This document shows positions 6,591 through 13,403 of a stretch of DNA of 13,403 bases, piece after piece. Position numbers and translations under genes: made by a program. The stretch's first letter is position 1, and the number at the start of each line of letters is the position of its first letter. A model generated the notes under the pieces. That model searched no databases. It saw nothing but the letters and a program-made list of their open reading frames with translations, and was not told where the DNA came from. Origin of the DNA: Oscillospiraceae bacterium (GTDB taxonomy: Bacteria; Bacillota; Clostridia; Oscillospirales; CAG-272); assembly GCA_015065395.1 (NCBI GenBank), contig SVQJ01000017.1, positions 3,413-16,815 on the forward strand. The letters run 5' to 3'.

Positions 6591-6641
6591 CTTGCAAGCT
6601 TTAGGTAGCCATTTATAAATATTTTTGCGGGGTATTTTTTC

Positions 6642-6661
6642 AAAAAAGCGTCCGCTTTTTT
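6642..6661 (-). terminator. Probable terminator of the ParE-like gene
   Basis: AAAAAAGC and GCTTTTTT form an 8-base-pair stem with a GGAC loop on the minus strand, 8 bases past the stop codon at 6670. The stem has only two G-C pairs, so termination may be weak and aided by the larger hairpin at 6503-6590. Confidence 0.5.
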
Positions 6662-6669
6662 CTGAAAGC

Positions 6670-8670
6670 TTAAATATCAGCCTTTGCGGCATACTGAGAA
6701 GCAAAGCGGGAAATAAATTCCTTTCTGTCCGCAAGATTATCCCCAAGAAAAAGGTCAAAAACTCGCTCTGTTTCCGCGGCATCCGCCTTGGAAACACGGA
6801 TGAGCCTTCTCGTTGCAGGATTCATAGTAGTTTTCCACATCATCTCAGGCTCGTTCTCGCCAAGTCCCTTTGACCTCTGTATGGTATATTTCCCATCTCC
6901 CAGAGAAGCAAGGATCTCCGACTTTTCCTCCTCGTTATAAGCAAAGAAGGTGTCGTTTTTCGTATTGATCTCAAAAAGGGGAGATTCTGCAATATATACC
7001 CTGCCTTCCTTGATAAGCGTGGGCAGGAGTCTGTTGAAAAGTGTAAGAAGAGTGGTTCGAATATGGAATCCGTCCTCATCCGCATCGGTACAGATGATGA
7101 TCTTGGACCAACGGAGAGCATTGATATCAAATGGTACGATATCACCCTTCACCTTCGTTTTTATCTCGACTCCGCAGCCGATAACACGGAGAAGATCCAC
7201 GATAATATCGCTCTTGAAAATTCTGTCATAAGAGCTTTTCTGGCAGTTCAGAGTCTTTCCTCTTACAGGGATTATTGCCTGGAATTCGGCATCTCGGCCA
7301 AGCTTACAGCTGGTCATCGCGGAATCTCCCTCAACGATATAAAGCTCACGTATCTCCGGATCCTTTGATCTGCAGGGCACAAATTTCTCCACTCTGCTGA
7401 TTACGTCAGTGGAGGAAGTCAGCTTTTTCTTAATGTTGAGCCTTGTGGTCTCCGCAGTTTCGCGGCTTCGCTTATTCACAAGCACCTGGGTAAGGAATTT
7501 ATCCGTTTCTACGGGATTTTCAGCAAAATAGATCTCCAGCTGCTCCTTCAAAAACTCCGTAAGAGCCTCGGCAACAAAAGTATTTGTTAACGCCTTCTTT
7601 GTCTGGTTTTCGTATGAGGGTGCAGTTGAAAAGGAATTGGTGACAAGGACAAGGCAGTCCTCAATATCGGAAAATTTTATGGGAGATTCGTTTTTATTGT
7701 ATTTTCCCAAAGCCTTCAGCTTTTTATCAACTGAATATCGAAAGGCATTCTGCACCGCCTTTTCAGGTGACCCGCCGTGCTCAAGAAAGCTTGAGTTATG
7801 ATAATGCTCAATTACATTAACCGTATTGGAAATGCAGAAGGATACCTCGCCCATAAGCTTATATTCCGGTTTATCCGCACGGTCCCGTCCCGTAACCTCG
7901 CCCATTTTCCACAAAACGGGCTGAGTAAGAGCCGTGTCACCCGCAAGTCGAGCCACGTAATCGTTTATTCCGTTGGGATAAAGGAACTCCTGCTCATAAA
8001 AGGATCCATCAGGATTCTCATACTTGAGAACAAACTTCAGTCCGCTGTTTGCAACTGCCTGCTTTTCAAGCACATCGCAGAAAAAGTCCTTGGGGATATT
8101 AATATCCGTGAAAACCTCAAGATCGGGACGCCAATAGGTGACCGTTCCCGTTCTCCGTTCCTTTTTTTCAAGAGGTCTTACCTCCAGCTCGCCTACGGGA
8201 TATCCTTTTTTGAAGGCCATGTGAGACTCATATTCTCCGTCAAAGGAAAAGACCTCAAAAAACTCCGAAGAATATTGTGTGGCACAAGCACCGAGACCGT
8301 TAAGTCCCAGGGAAAACTCGTAAGCACCGCCGCCCTGGTTATTATTATATTTACCGCCTGCATACAGCTCACAGTAGATAAGCTCCCAGTTATAGCAGGA
8401 ATACTTTTCGTTATACCCCATGGGAACGCCGCGCCCGCGGTCGTCCACCTCCAGGGAATGGTCCTTATAGGCGGTGACGGTGATAACATTTCCGTATCCC
8501 TCTCTCGCCTCGTCCACAGAGTTTGAAAGTATCTCGAAGAAGGAATGAGCACATCCGTCAATACCGTCCGAGCCAAAGATAACACCCGGGCGTTTTCTGA
8601 CTCTGTCCGCACCTTCCAGCTTTTCTATGGATTGATCGTTATACTGGGGAGTTTTTTCTTTCTTAGCCAT
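6670..8670 (-). CDS. Type IIA DNA topoisomerase subunit B, divergent ParE/GyrB-like
   Basis: 666 aa, the size of a topoisomerase IV B subunit. The N-terminal GHKL ATPase has E46 and N50 in FFEILSNSVDEA, DDRGRG (76-81) and a LGLNGLG lid (121-127), where bacterial GyrB/ParE normally read GLHGVG. The transducer domain supplies K358 in YENQTK. The C-terminal TOPRIM domain has EGDSA (447-451), PVRGKTLN (468-475) and DADEDG (529-534), then QRSKGLGE, so the metal-binding acids and ATP lysine are retained. With an A subunit this type of protein passes DNA duplexes to decatenate or relax chromosomes. No ParC/GyrA gene lies within the window on either side, unlike the usual parE-parC pair. It follows the small lipoprotein gene by 44 bases; SD AAGGTG precedes the ATG and a promoter-like site overlaps the gap. 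Whether it is the main topoisomerase IV or a specialised paralogue cannot be told here. Confidence 0.9.
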   Translation of the reverse strand: MAKKEKTPQYNDQSIEKLEGADRVRKRPGVIFGSDGIDGCAHSFFEILSNSVDEAREGYGNVITVTAYKDHSLEVDDRGRGVPMGYNEKYSCYNWELIYCELYAGGKYNNNQGGGAYEFSLGLNGLGACATQYSSEFFEVFSFDGEYESHMAFKKGYPVGELEVRPLEKKERRTGTVTYWRPDLEVFTDINIPKDFFCDVLEKQAVANSGLKFVLKYENPDGSFYEQEFLYPNGINDYVARLAGDTALTQPVLWKMGEVTGRDRADKPEYKLMGEVSFCISNTVNVIEHYHNSSFLEHGGSPEKAVQNAFRYSVDKKLKALGKYNKNESPIKFSDIEDCLVLVTNSFSTAPSYENQTKKALTNTFVAEALTEFLKEQLEIYFAENPVETDKFLTQVLVNKRSRETAETTRLNIKKKLTSSTDVISRVEKFVPCRSKDPEIRELYIVEGDSAMTSCKLGRDAEFQAIIPVRGKTLNCQKSSYDRIFKSDIIVDLLRVIGCGVEIKTKVKGDIVPFDINALRWSKIIICTDADEDGFHIRTTLLTLFNRLLPTLIKEGRVYIAESPLFEINTKNDTFFAYNEEEKSEILASLGDGKYTIQRSKGLGENEPEMMWKTTMNPATRRLIRVSKADAAETERVFDLFLGDNLADRKEFISRFASQYAAKADI

Positions 8671-8680
8671 AATTCACCTT

Positions 8681-8710
8681 ATTATACAGTATTTTCGTCC
8701 TGATTCACAA
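8681..8710 (-). promoter_or_regulatory. Possible promoter of the ParE-like gene
   Basis: On the minus strand TTGTGA (8710-8705), an 18-base spacer and consensus TATAAT (8686-8681) lie entirely in the 44-base gap. The -10 ends only 10 bases before the ATG, so a transcript from it would be almost leaderless and would lose part of the SD. It may equally be a chance match within an operon. Confidence 0.35.
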
Positions 8711-8714
8711 AAAA

Positions 8715-9179
8715 TTACCAATTATATTTCCGGACCTCTCCGTCCTCGTTAACAAGAAGCTCTCCGCAAAGAGAATATCTTTCCTGCTCCTCAATATACC
8801 AGGAAACACGGACCTTAAAATATAAAACACCGTTATCGGTCATCATCCCGTTATAGGAATAGGCATATTTATAGCCTGTATCAGGGTCGCTTTCACCAAG
8901 AAACGCCCTTGCCGCTTTGATCGCATCGTCAGCGGAAGCGATCTTTTCATCCGAGCTGTCTGTGGTATCCTCTGCTGTGGTATCCTCCCCGCTTTCATCG
9001 GACGGATCATTTTTAGTATCCACAGCATCGGCAGGAGGAGCGGTAATATCCTCATAGCCCTGAGGATTGGTAACCTCAAGAGTAGTGTCGTCGTCCTTTT
9101 TGTCCTTAGATGCCGCAGAACAAGCTGCAAGTGAGAACAAAAGGACAAATGCTAAAGCAAAAGAAGTGATTTTTTTCAT
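8715..9179 (-). CDS. Small acidic lipoprotein of unknown function
   Basis: 154 aa. A clear lipoprotein signal ends in LAAC, lipidated at C20. Residues about 25-82 are a disordered linker very rich in D, T, E and S. The C-terminal part (about 83-154) looks folded: an AxxAIKAARAFLGE helix, then strands YKYAYSYNG, VLYFKVRVSWY and GELLVNEDGEVRKYNW. This helix-then-strands pattern ending in 'VNEDGEV' recalls PepSY-like domains, but I cannot confirm that. The gene lies 21 bases behind the DHHW gene, has an AAAGGAT ribosome site, and is probably co-transcribed with MBOAT and DHHW. It may therefore be an accessory factor of the acylation system on the outer membrane face; this is inferred from position only. 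Confidence 0.75.
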   Translation of the reverse strand: MKKITSFALAFVLLFSLAACSAASKDKKDDDTTLEVTNPQGYEDITAPPADAVDTKNDPSDESGEDTTAEDTTDSSDEKIASADDAIKAARAFLGESDPDTGYKYAYSYNGMMTDNGVLYFKVRVSWYIEEQERYSLCGELLVNEDGEVRKYNW

Positions 9180-9200
9180 AAAGCATATCCTTTCGCGTTA

Positions 9201-10541
9201 TTATTTCACTCCCAGACCTGCATTAAGAACCTTAAGATAATCCGCCTCGGTAAGTGTCTCCATGTTGTAAAGGAAGAGAACCTTATCGATCTCATTTGTC
9301 ATACAGAATCTGAGAATAGGTGTCTTATAATATCTCAGGTCGACCATTATAAGATCATAATGGCGTGCGAGGAAAGGTGCTACGCTGTGAGAGAAGGAAT
9401 CCTTCAGAACAAGGAGAGTTTCTCTTTCCTCATCAGTGTTCTTGCGGATCTCCGTATAACCGTAGTTTCCTCCGAGGAATGAAGCATATTTATCCTTTTC
9501 GGAAAGGAATTCACGAACATAGAAGGAATTAAAAACGGTATAATTCTTTCCGCTTTCATCAGTCTCGTAGGTACAGCCCTCATAGCCTTCAAAGTCGGCT
9601 ATCTTTCCAAGTATCTTCATTGTATACTCCCCGTCATCCTCATAACGGAAGTATTCTATTTTATCACCGTCGGTCCAGGGGGTTCCGGCAGAGGACCAGG
9701 TGGTTCCGAAGAAATCCTCGGTTACAGTCTCTTTTTCAAAATCGGAGAGAGCATAAGGCGTTTCTCCCAATGCCTTTATTATCTCGCAATAAGCGTAATA
9801 TGCGCCGAGAGTGGTCCAATGGTGGTCCGTTCTGTAATAAAGCTGCTCATCGCTTTCCTTAGCAAGCTCTGAAAGAGCATCTCGGAGATTCAAGGGCTCA
9901 AAGCCGCCCTCGCGGCAATAATCCCCAAGCATATTCCAAATACGGTCACTGTAATAGGTACCGTAGGTTTTGGGAAGATACTTTTCAAGAACATCTATCT
10001 TTCTGCCGGCGAAGGAAGGAATACAGGTAATGCCCTTATCCTTTGCGGCAGCAATAAAGTTTGAAACAGATCCCAAGTTGCTTTCGAGATAATTGTATAT
10101 CTTTGTTTCATCCTCAGGATCGCGCACCTTATCGGGGAAATCGTTTCTTGCGAAAAGATATCCGTCATCGCCGAGAATAACATCATTTGTCTCTCCCTTT
10201 CCCTGCAGGGTCTCACTTGTGGCATAGACGCCTATAAACCAATCACGGAAAGGGAACTGATCCGCCATATAGGTGCCAAATTCAGAGGTAAAATCACCGT
10301 GAAGAAAGCCCTCCATCTCAAAAGAGGGAGCGGTTGCAAGCATTCTGTTCTCCGATTCGGATTTTGCCTTATCGGGAAGGACCCAGAACAGCACTGCAAA
10401 GGTATATATGAATCCCAGAGTGAGCACTATAGTCAGAACATTGGCAAGGCGGCTTTCCTTTTTCATTGAAAGCTGCAATTCCAGATACTCTGCCGCCACA
10501 TCATCAGCGGATTTCATTCTTTTCTTGATCTCATTAGTCAT
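9201..10541 (-). CDS. DHHW-family (AlgX/AlgJ-like) membrane-anchored acyltransferase candidate
   Basis: 446 aa. One membrane segment (about 33-55) follows a cytoplasmic N-terminus of about 32 residues, leaving a large extracytoplasmic domain. That domain begins with the family's ENRMLATAPSF and DQFPFRDWFIG blocks. It carries the name-giving DHHW motif at 239-242 and a KDSFS motif at 380-384, where S382 is a likely nucleophile, giving an SGNH-like set as in AlgX/AlgJ. FFGTTWSSAG (277-286) is also typical. By analogy with alginate O-acetylation, it would accept acyl groups delivered by the MBOAT protein and put them on an exported glycan or wall polymer; the acceptor is unknown. The gene starts 18 bases after the MBOAT stop with AAAGGGGG upstream, so the two are almost certainly one operon. 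Confidence 0.9.
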   Translation of the reverse strand: MTNEIKKRMKSADDVAAEYLELQLSMKKESRLANVLTIVLTLGFIYTFAVLFWVLPDKAKSESENRMLATAPSFEMEGFLHGDFTSEFGTYMADQFPFRDWFIGVYATSETLQGKGETNDVILGDDGYLFARNDFPDKVRDPEDETKIYNYLESNLGSVSNFIAAAKDKGITCIPSFAGRKIDVLEKYLPKTYGTYYSDRIWNMLGDYCREGGFEPLNLRDALSELAKESDEQLYYRTDHHWTTLGAYYAYCEIIKALGETPYALSDFEKETVTEDFFGTTWSSAGTPWTDGDKIEYFRYEDDGEYTMKILGKIADFEGYEGCTYETDESGKNYTVFNSFYVREFLSEKDKYASFLGGNYGYTEIRKNTDEERETLLVLKDSFSHSVAPFLARHYDLIMVDLRYYKTPILRFCMTNEIDKVLFLYNMETLTEADYLKVLNAGLGVK

Positions 10542-10559
10542 AATACATAGCCCCCTTTC

Positions 10560-11978
10560 TTAGAATCGGAAGTAGAGGAAGGGATTAAAAGATGAGTTTA
10601 CAAGATATGCGGTGCAGACCGTAAGCGCAGCGAAGCATCCTACGGCAACGATGCATCTTGACCAGGAGCCCATAGTATAGAATTTATAAAAGAGCTTTTT
10701 GGGAAGAGGTGTGGATGCAATGCAAAGAATTGCTATAAAGGGAATGCTTCTTACAAGATCGTATGTCACAGCAACACTTGTAAATCCTTCAACACCCTTG
10801 CCGAACATATACCCAACATGAACAAATCCTGCAGAAATATCCTCGAATACAAAGAGAAGCCATCCGAAAAGCACCACTATAAGGGTATATACGTGGGAAA
10901 TTGCACGGGGAAGCTTTTTGAGGATATTAAGGAGAAACGTTTTTTCAATGAGAAGGAAAATGCAGTAATAAAGGCCCCACAGAACATAGTTCCAGCTTGC
11001 ACCGTGCCAAAGGCCGGTGAGGAACCACACTACTATGATATTTCTGTACATCTTCCATTTCTTGCATCTGTTTCCTCCGAGAGGAATATAAACATATTCT
11101 CGGAACCATGTGCCCATGGAGATATGCCACCGGCGCCAGAATTCGGTGACGCTCTTGGAAATATAGGGATAGAAGAAGTTTTCCTTGAAATTGAAGCCCA
11201 GCATCTTTCCAAGGCCGATAGCCATATCGGAATATCCGGAGAAATCGAAATAAAGCTGGAAGGAATAGAATATGATTCCGAACCATGCGCCGAGAATAGT
11301 CGCCTCGTCCGCACTGCCCGCCTTGAAGCTGTCCCAAAGCGCGCCCGCACAGTTTGCAAGAAGTATCTTCTTAGCAAGACCGCATATAAAGGTTCGCATA
11401 CCCGATGCAAACATATCAATGTTGTGAGGGCGGCTGCGAAGCTGGTCGTCAACATCCTGATAACGGACTATGGGACCTGCGATAAGCTGAGGGAATAAGG
11501 TTACGTAAGCTCCGAAGGAAGCGATATTCTTCTGAACCCTTGCTTCTCCTCTGTAAATATCCAAGGTATAAGACATAGTCTGGAAGGTATAGAAGGAAAT
11601 ACCTATAGGCAGCTCCACGTTTGCAAAAAGAGGGATCTTTTTGAGAAAATCAAAGGGAAGCAGCTGAAGGTTCTCGATAATAAATGTATAATACTTGAAA
11701 AAGCCGAGAATGGAAAGGTTTATAATAGCACTGGCCAAAACGAACCGAAAGGCTTTTTTCTTGTTTATATCACGATATTTACCAACAAAATATCCGCATA
11801 TGTAATCCACGATAATGGAAAACAGCATGATGCAGACATAGATTGGCTCGCCCCAGCCGTAAAATGCCAGGCTGACGATGAGAAGAACCACATTTCTGAG
11901 AGCTAACGGAACAATAAAATAAACAAGTATCGTCGCAGCAAAATACAGAAACAGGAATTCAAGGGATGAGAATACCAT
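10560..11978 (-). CDS. MBOAT-family O-acyltransferase (AlgI/DltB-like)
   Basis: 472 aa polytopic membrane protein with about ten or more hydrophobic segments, of typical AlgI-like length. Family landmarks appear in order: FFKYYTF near 93-99, LFPQLIAGPIVRYQD (161-175), YFDFSGYSDMAIGLGKMLGFNF (243-264), EFWRRWHISMGTWFREYVYIPLGGNR (279-304) and WHGASWNYVLWG (324-335). H285 and H325 correspond to the conserved MBOAT histidines; H325 is the expected catalytic one. The protein would move acetyl or another acyl group across the membrane for O-acylation of a surface polysaccharide or wall polymer. An AlgI-like role is favoured over D-alanylation because a DHHW protein, not dltA/C/D, is next in the operon. 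CGGAGGAA just before the ATG is a strong ribosome site, and an extended -10 promoter sits at 12027-12035. Confidence 0.95.
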   Translation of the reverse strand: MVFSSLEFLFLYFAATILVYFIVPLALRNVVLLIVSLAFYGWGEPIYVCIMLFSIIVDYICGYFVGKYRDINKKKAFRFVLASAIINLSILGFFKYYTFIIENLQLLPFDFLKKIPLFANVELPIGISFYTFQTMSYTLDIYRGEARVQKNIASFGAYVTLFPQLIAGPIVRYQDVDDQLRSRPHNIDMFASGMRTFICGLAKKILLANCAGALWDSFKAGSADEATILGAWFGIIFYSFQLYFDFSGYSDMAIGLGKMLGFNFKENFFYPYISKSVTEFWRRWHISMGTWFREYVYIPLGGNRCKKWKMYRNIIVVWFLTGLWHGASWNYVLWGLYYCIFLLIEKTFLLNILKKLPRAISHVYTLIVVLFGWLLFVFEDISAGFVHVGYMFGKGVEGFTSVAVTYDLVRSIPFIAILCIASTPLPKKLFYKFYTMGSWSRCIVAVGCFAALTVCTAYLVNSSFNPFLYFRF

Positions 11979-12026
11979 ATTTCCTCCGAAAATGCAAATA
12001 TTGGGATGTAAAAGCTACCAAATTAT

Positions 12027-12035
12027 ATTATATCA
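12027..12035 (-). promoter_or_regulatory. Extended -10 promoter of the MBOAT-DHHW-lipoprotein operon
   Basis: TGATATAAT on the minus strand (12035-12027) is an extended -10, immediately followed by a second overlapping TATAAT (12027-12022). The -35 at 17 bases (TTTATA) is weak. It lies in the 84-base gap upstream of MBOAT, giving a leader of about 40 nt. The 10-mer GTGATATAAT also occurs in the pduL promoter. Confidence 0.6.
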
Positions 12036-12062
12036 CAAACAAAACGAAATATAAAGTGGTTT

Positions 12063-12608
12063 TTACATTAATTCTTCATTATAGCAAGCGCGCTCGCCGC
12101 CGATAAATTTAGCCCGTGTGCGCGCGGCAACAACGAGAGCCGACCCCACTTTTTTAGTTTCAAGACGAAGAGGAACGGCAACCTCCTTAAGATGCATACC
12201 GATAAGAGTCAGCCCGATATCAAGGCCCGCATCAGCCTTTATATGCTCAAGAACTACGGGGCTTTCAGCCTCTCTGTATGCCGCGGTGGCAAAGGATCCT
12301 CCCGCCTTGGGCATGGGAACGGCATTGACTGCCTCGGCATAGGGCACCGCTGCCTTTTCTATAACGATCGCACGGTTAAGGTGCTCACAGCACTGGGCGG
12401 CAATATAAATACCGAGAGGCGCAAAAACGCTTTTCAGACCGCGATAGAGGGCGTCGGCTGCATCGGGAACGCTTGCAGTTCCTATTTTTTCTCCGCAGAC
12501 CTCACTTGTGGAGCATCCCACAACAACTATCTGACCTTTAGTTAATTTTGCACACGAAACCAGCTCCTCTGCAAGATTTCGCGCTTCATTTTCTATTCGT
12601 GTGTACAT
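12063..12608 (-). CDS. DUF436/TIGR01440 family protein (YwlG-like)
   Basis: 181 aa, the standard length of this uncharacterised cytoplasmic family. Conserved blocks seen: GCSTSEVCGEKIG (31-43), QCCEHLNRA (72-80), PKAGGSFATAA (100-110), DIGLTLIGMHLKEVAVPLR (130-148) and GGERACYN (170-177). The frame can be extended to a TTG at 12626, but the ATG at 12608 has AAAGGA about 8 bases upstream and matches the family start, so I prefer it. It follows addA by 51 bases and precedes the MBOAT promoter. The cysteine- and histidine-rich conserved blocks suggest metal or nucleotide binding, but no function is established and I assign none. Confidence 0.9.
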   Translation of the reverse strand: MYTRIENEARNLAEELVSCAKLTKGQIVVVGCSTSEVCGEKIGTASVPDAADALYRGLKSVFAPLGIYIAAQCCEHLNRAIVIEKAAVPYAEAVNAVPMPKAGGSFATAAYREAESPVVLEHIKADAGLDIGLTLIGMHLKEVAVPLRLETKKVGSALVVAARTRAKFIGGERACYNEELM

Positions 12609-12659
12609 TTCAGTTTCCTTTCTCAAAGGGGAATCGTTAAATTAAAAATCAAAATGCTG

Positions 12660-13403
12660 TCAACAAACCTTGACCGCCCTGCCCAGATGAAGAGAATATA
12701 TAAGCACCTCGTCAAAGGGTCTTTCCAGCATTCCTTCGCAGATCTCCTTATATATCAAAAGCTGTCTCGAGTGCCTGAAACAAAGCTTATCCTCAGCAAG
12801 AGCAGGATTTTCAAGCTCGGCTTCAGTCAGCCTGTCTGTTTTATAGTCCATGAGAACCGTTTTGCCCATTGCATCAGTGAAGATGCAGTCCACAACGCCC
12901 TGCACCGTGATAAGAGTCTGATCCCTTAAAAGCTTTTCACGAAGTGACGGATCTGTGGTGAAATCAGCAGCGGGAAGAACAGTATTGAACCGTCGCTCGC
13001 GAATAACGCTTTTCGCACCGAGAAGTCTTTGAAATATCTCGCTCTGAGCAAATCTTTCAATTTCCGAAAGACGGACGAGAGATGCATCCCTTTCGGATAT
13101 AAACCGCATATCCAAAAGTCTTTGAAGCTCGCTATCCGCACCGTTTTTCTCCAGATTCTCAAAATCACAGAACTGCATAAAGATGTGAGTTGCCGTTCCT
13201 CGCTCAGCGCTGTCTGCCACGCCCTTTTCCTGCATAAATGAAGGGATGGGCGCTTTATCGGGAAGCTTCGTTACAGTTCTTTGTTCAAAGCTCGTAGCCT
13301 CTTCTTCTCCGCTTCCCAGAACATCCAGCTTCAGAGTAGAAACCGTCAGCTTGGCGGGAATATTCTCAAGATACTCCTTATCATAAGAGAAATCAAGAGA
13401 TTT
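12660..13403 (-). CDS. addA: ATP-dependent helicase/nuclease subunit A (AddA), C-terminal part
   Basis: Only the last 247 codons are in the window; the frame is open to 13403, so the start and the whole helicase part lie beyond it. The visible part is the RecB-like nuclease domain: IPAKLTVSTLKLD, then AERGTATHIFMQF (H73, numbered from the first visible residue), VQGVVDCIF (D172), LMDYKTDRL (D186, K188) and HSRQLLIYKE (Q214), which are the nuclease core residues, ending HLGRAVKVC. AddAB processes double-strand breaks for RecA loading, using Chi-like sites. The frame contains an internal ATG at 13235, but the upstream codons clearly encode AddA sequence, so that is not the start. addB would be expected beyond the right edge. 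Confidence 0.95.
   Translation of the reverse strand, partial: KSLDFSYDKEYLENIPAKLTVSTLKLDVLGSGEEEATSFEQRTVTKLPDKAPIPSFMQEKGVADSAERGTATHIFMQFCDFENLEKNGADSELQRLLDMRFISERDASLVRLSEIERFAQSEIFQRLLGAKSVIRERRFNTVLPAADFTTDPSLREKLLRDQTLITVQGVVDCIFTDAMGKTVLMDYKTDRLTEAELENPALAEDKLCFRHSRQLLIYKEICEGMLERPFDEVLIYSLHLGRAVKVC

Larger units (their letters stand above)
6193..6669. other. 477-base intergenic region, non-coding
   Basis: This gap lies between the start of the SGNH lipoprotein gene and the end of the ParE-like gene. It contains the lipoprotein promoter (6237-6265), a 14-base palindrome (6310-6323), an inverted repeat (6445-6466), an 88-base nested inverted repeat (6503-6590) and the ParE-like gene's likely terminator (6642-6661). 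A 69-codon + strand frame at 6272-6481 has no SD, low complexity and crosses the palindromes, so I do not call it a gene. Confidence 0.7.

Noticed and set aside
7053..7074. GGTTCGAAT, resembling a tRNA T-arm
   Set aside because: No acceptor stem, D-arm or anticodon arm around it; it lies inside the TOPRIM-coding part of the ParE-like gene.
7798..8526. 242-codon plus-strand frame opposite the ParE-like gene
   Set aside because: Antisense to the GHKL ATPase domain; long only because of codon bias.
10818..11498. 226-codon plus-strand frame inside the MBOAT gene
   Set aside because: Antisense to conserved MBOAT motifs; no ribosome site and no recognisable domain.
12609..12626. TTG start at 12626 for the DUF436 gene
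   Set aside because: It adds only RKETE-type residues, has a poorer ribosome site, and the AAAGGA that would serve the ATG at 12608 falls inside this extension.

Overview
The window looks like chromosomal DNA of an anaerobic Clostridia-class Firmicute, most likely an Oscillospiraceae/Ruminococcaceae-type gut or rumen bacterium. This is an inference from gene content: a dockerin-bearing secreted protein, a stand-alone PduL phosphotransacylase, an AddA-type recombination nuclease, a YwlG/DUF436 protein, MBOAT and DHHW surface-acylation genes, and strong AGGAGG-like ribosome binding sites. No phage, insertion sequence, CRISPR array, tRNA or rRNA was seen. All genes but one are on the minus strand; the exception is the large dockerin/DUF4838 gene.

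Layout, left to right. A YfiH/PgeF purine nucleoside phosphorylase gene (76-864, -) and a pduL phosphotransacylase gene (1043-1618, -) are separated by a hairpin-rich spacer. Next is an AraC-family regulator (1726-2529, -), divergent from a secreted protein with an N-terminal dockerin and a DUF4838 glycosidase-like region (2760-5084, +). Their shared spacer holds two 15-base direct repeats exactly 20 bases apart, which look like AraC half-sites. Opposed terminators (5135-5275) separate this gene from a convergent SGNH/GDSL lipoprotein gene (5284-6192, -). A 477-base non-coding stretch follows, with an 88-base nested inverted repeat, a promoter and a terminator.

The right half is a minus-strand series read from right to left: the 3' end of addA (beyond 13403 to 12660), a DUF436/YwlG gene (12063-12608), then a promoter with an extended -10 driving MBOAT acyltransferase (10560-11978), DHHW protein (9201-10541) and a small acidic lipoprotein (8715-9179). 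A GyrB/ParE-like type IIA topoisomerase subunit (6670-8670) comes last; it may also have its own promoter.

Two functional themes stand out. One is extracellular carbohydrate work: the AraC regulator probably controls the dockerin/DUF4838 protein, which may dock on a cohesin-bearing scaffold. The other is cell-surface polymer acylation: MBOAT moves acyl groups across the membrane, the DHHW protein is a likely extracytoplasmic transferase, and the lipoproteins sit on the outer face. The remaining genes (pgeF, pduL, DUF436, addA, parE-like) are housekeeping. I see no strong case for a wholly new system. The best leads are the regulator/operator/dockerin module, the acylation operon with its unknown lipoprotein, the orphan ParE-like subunit, and the 88-base inverted repeat.
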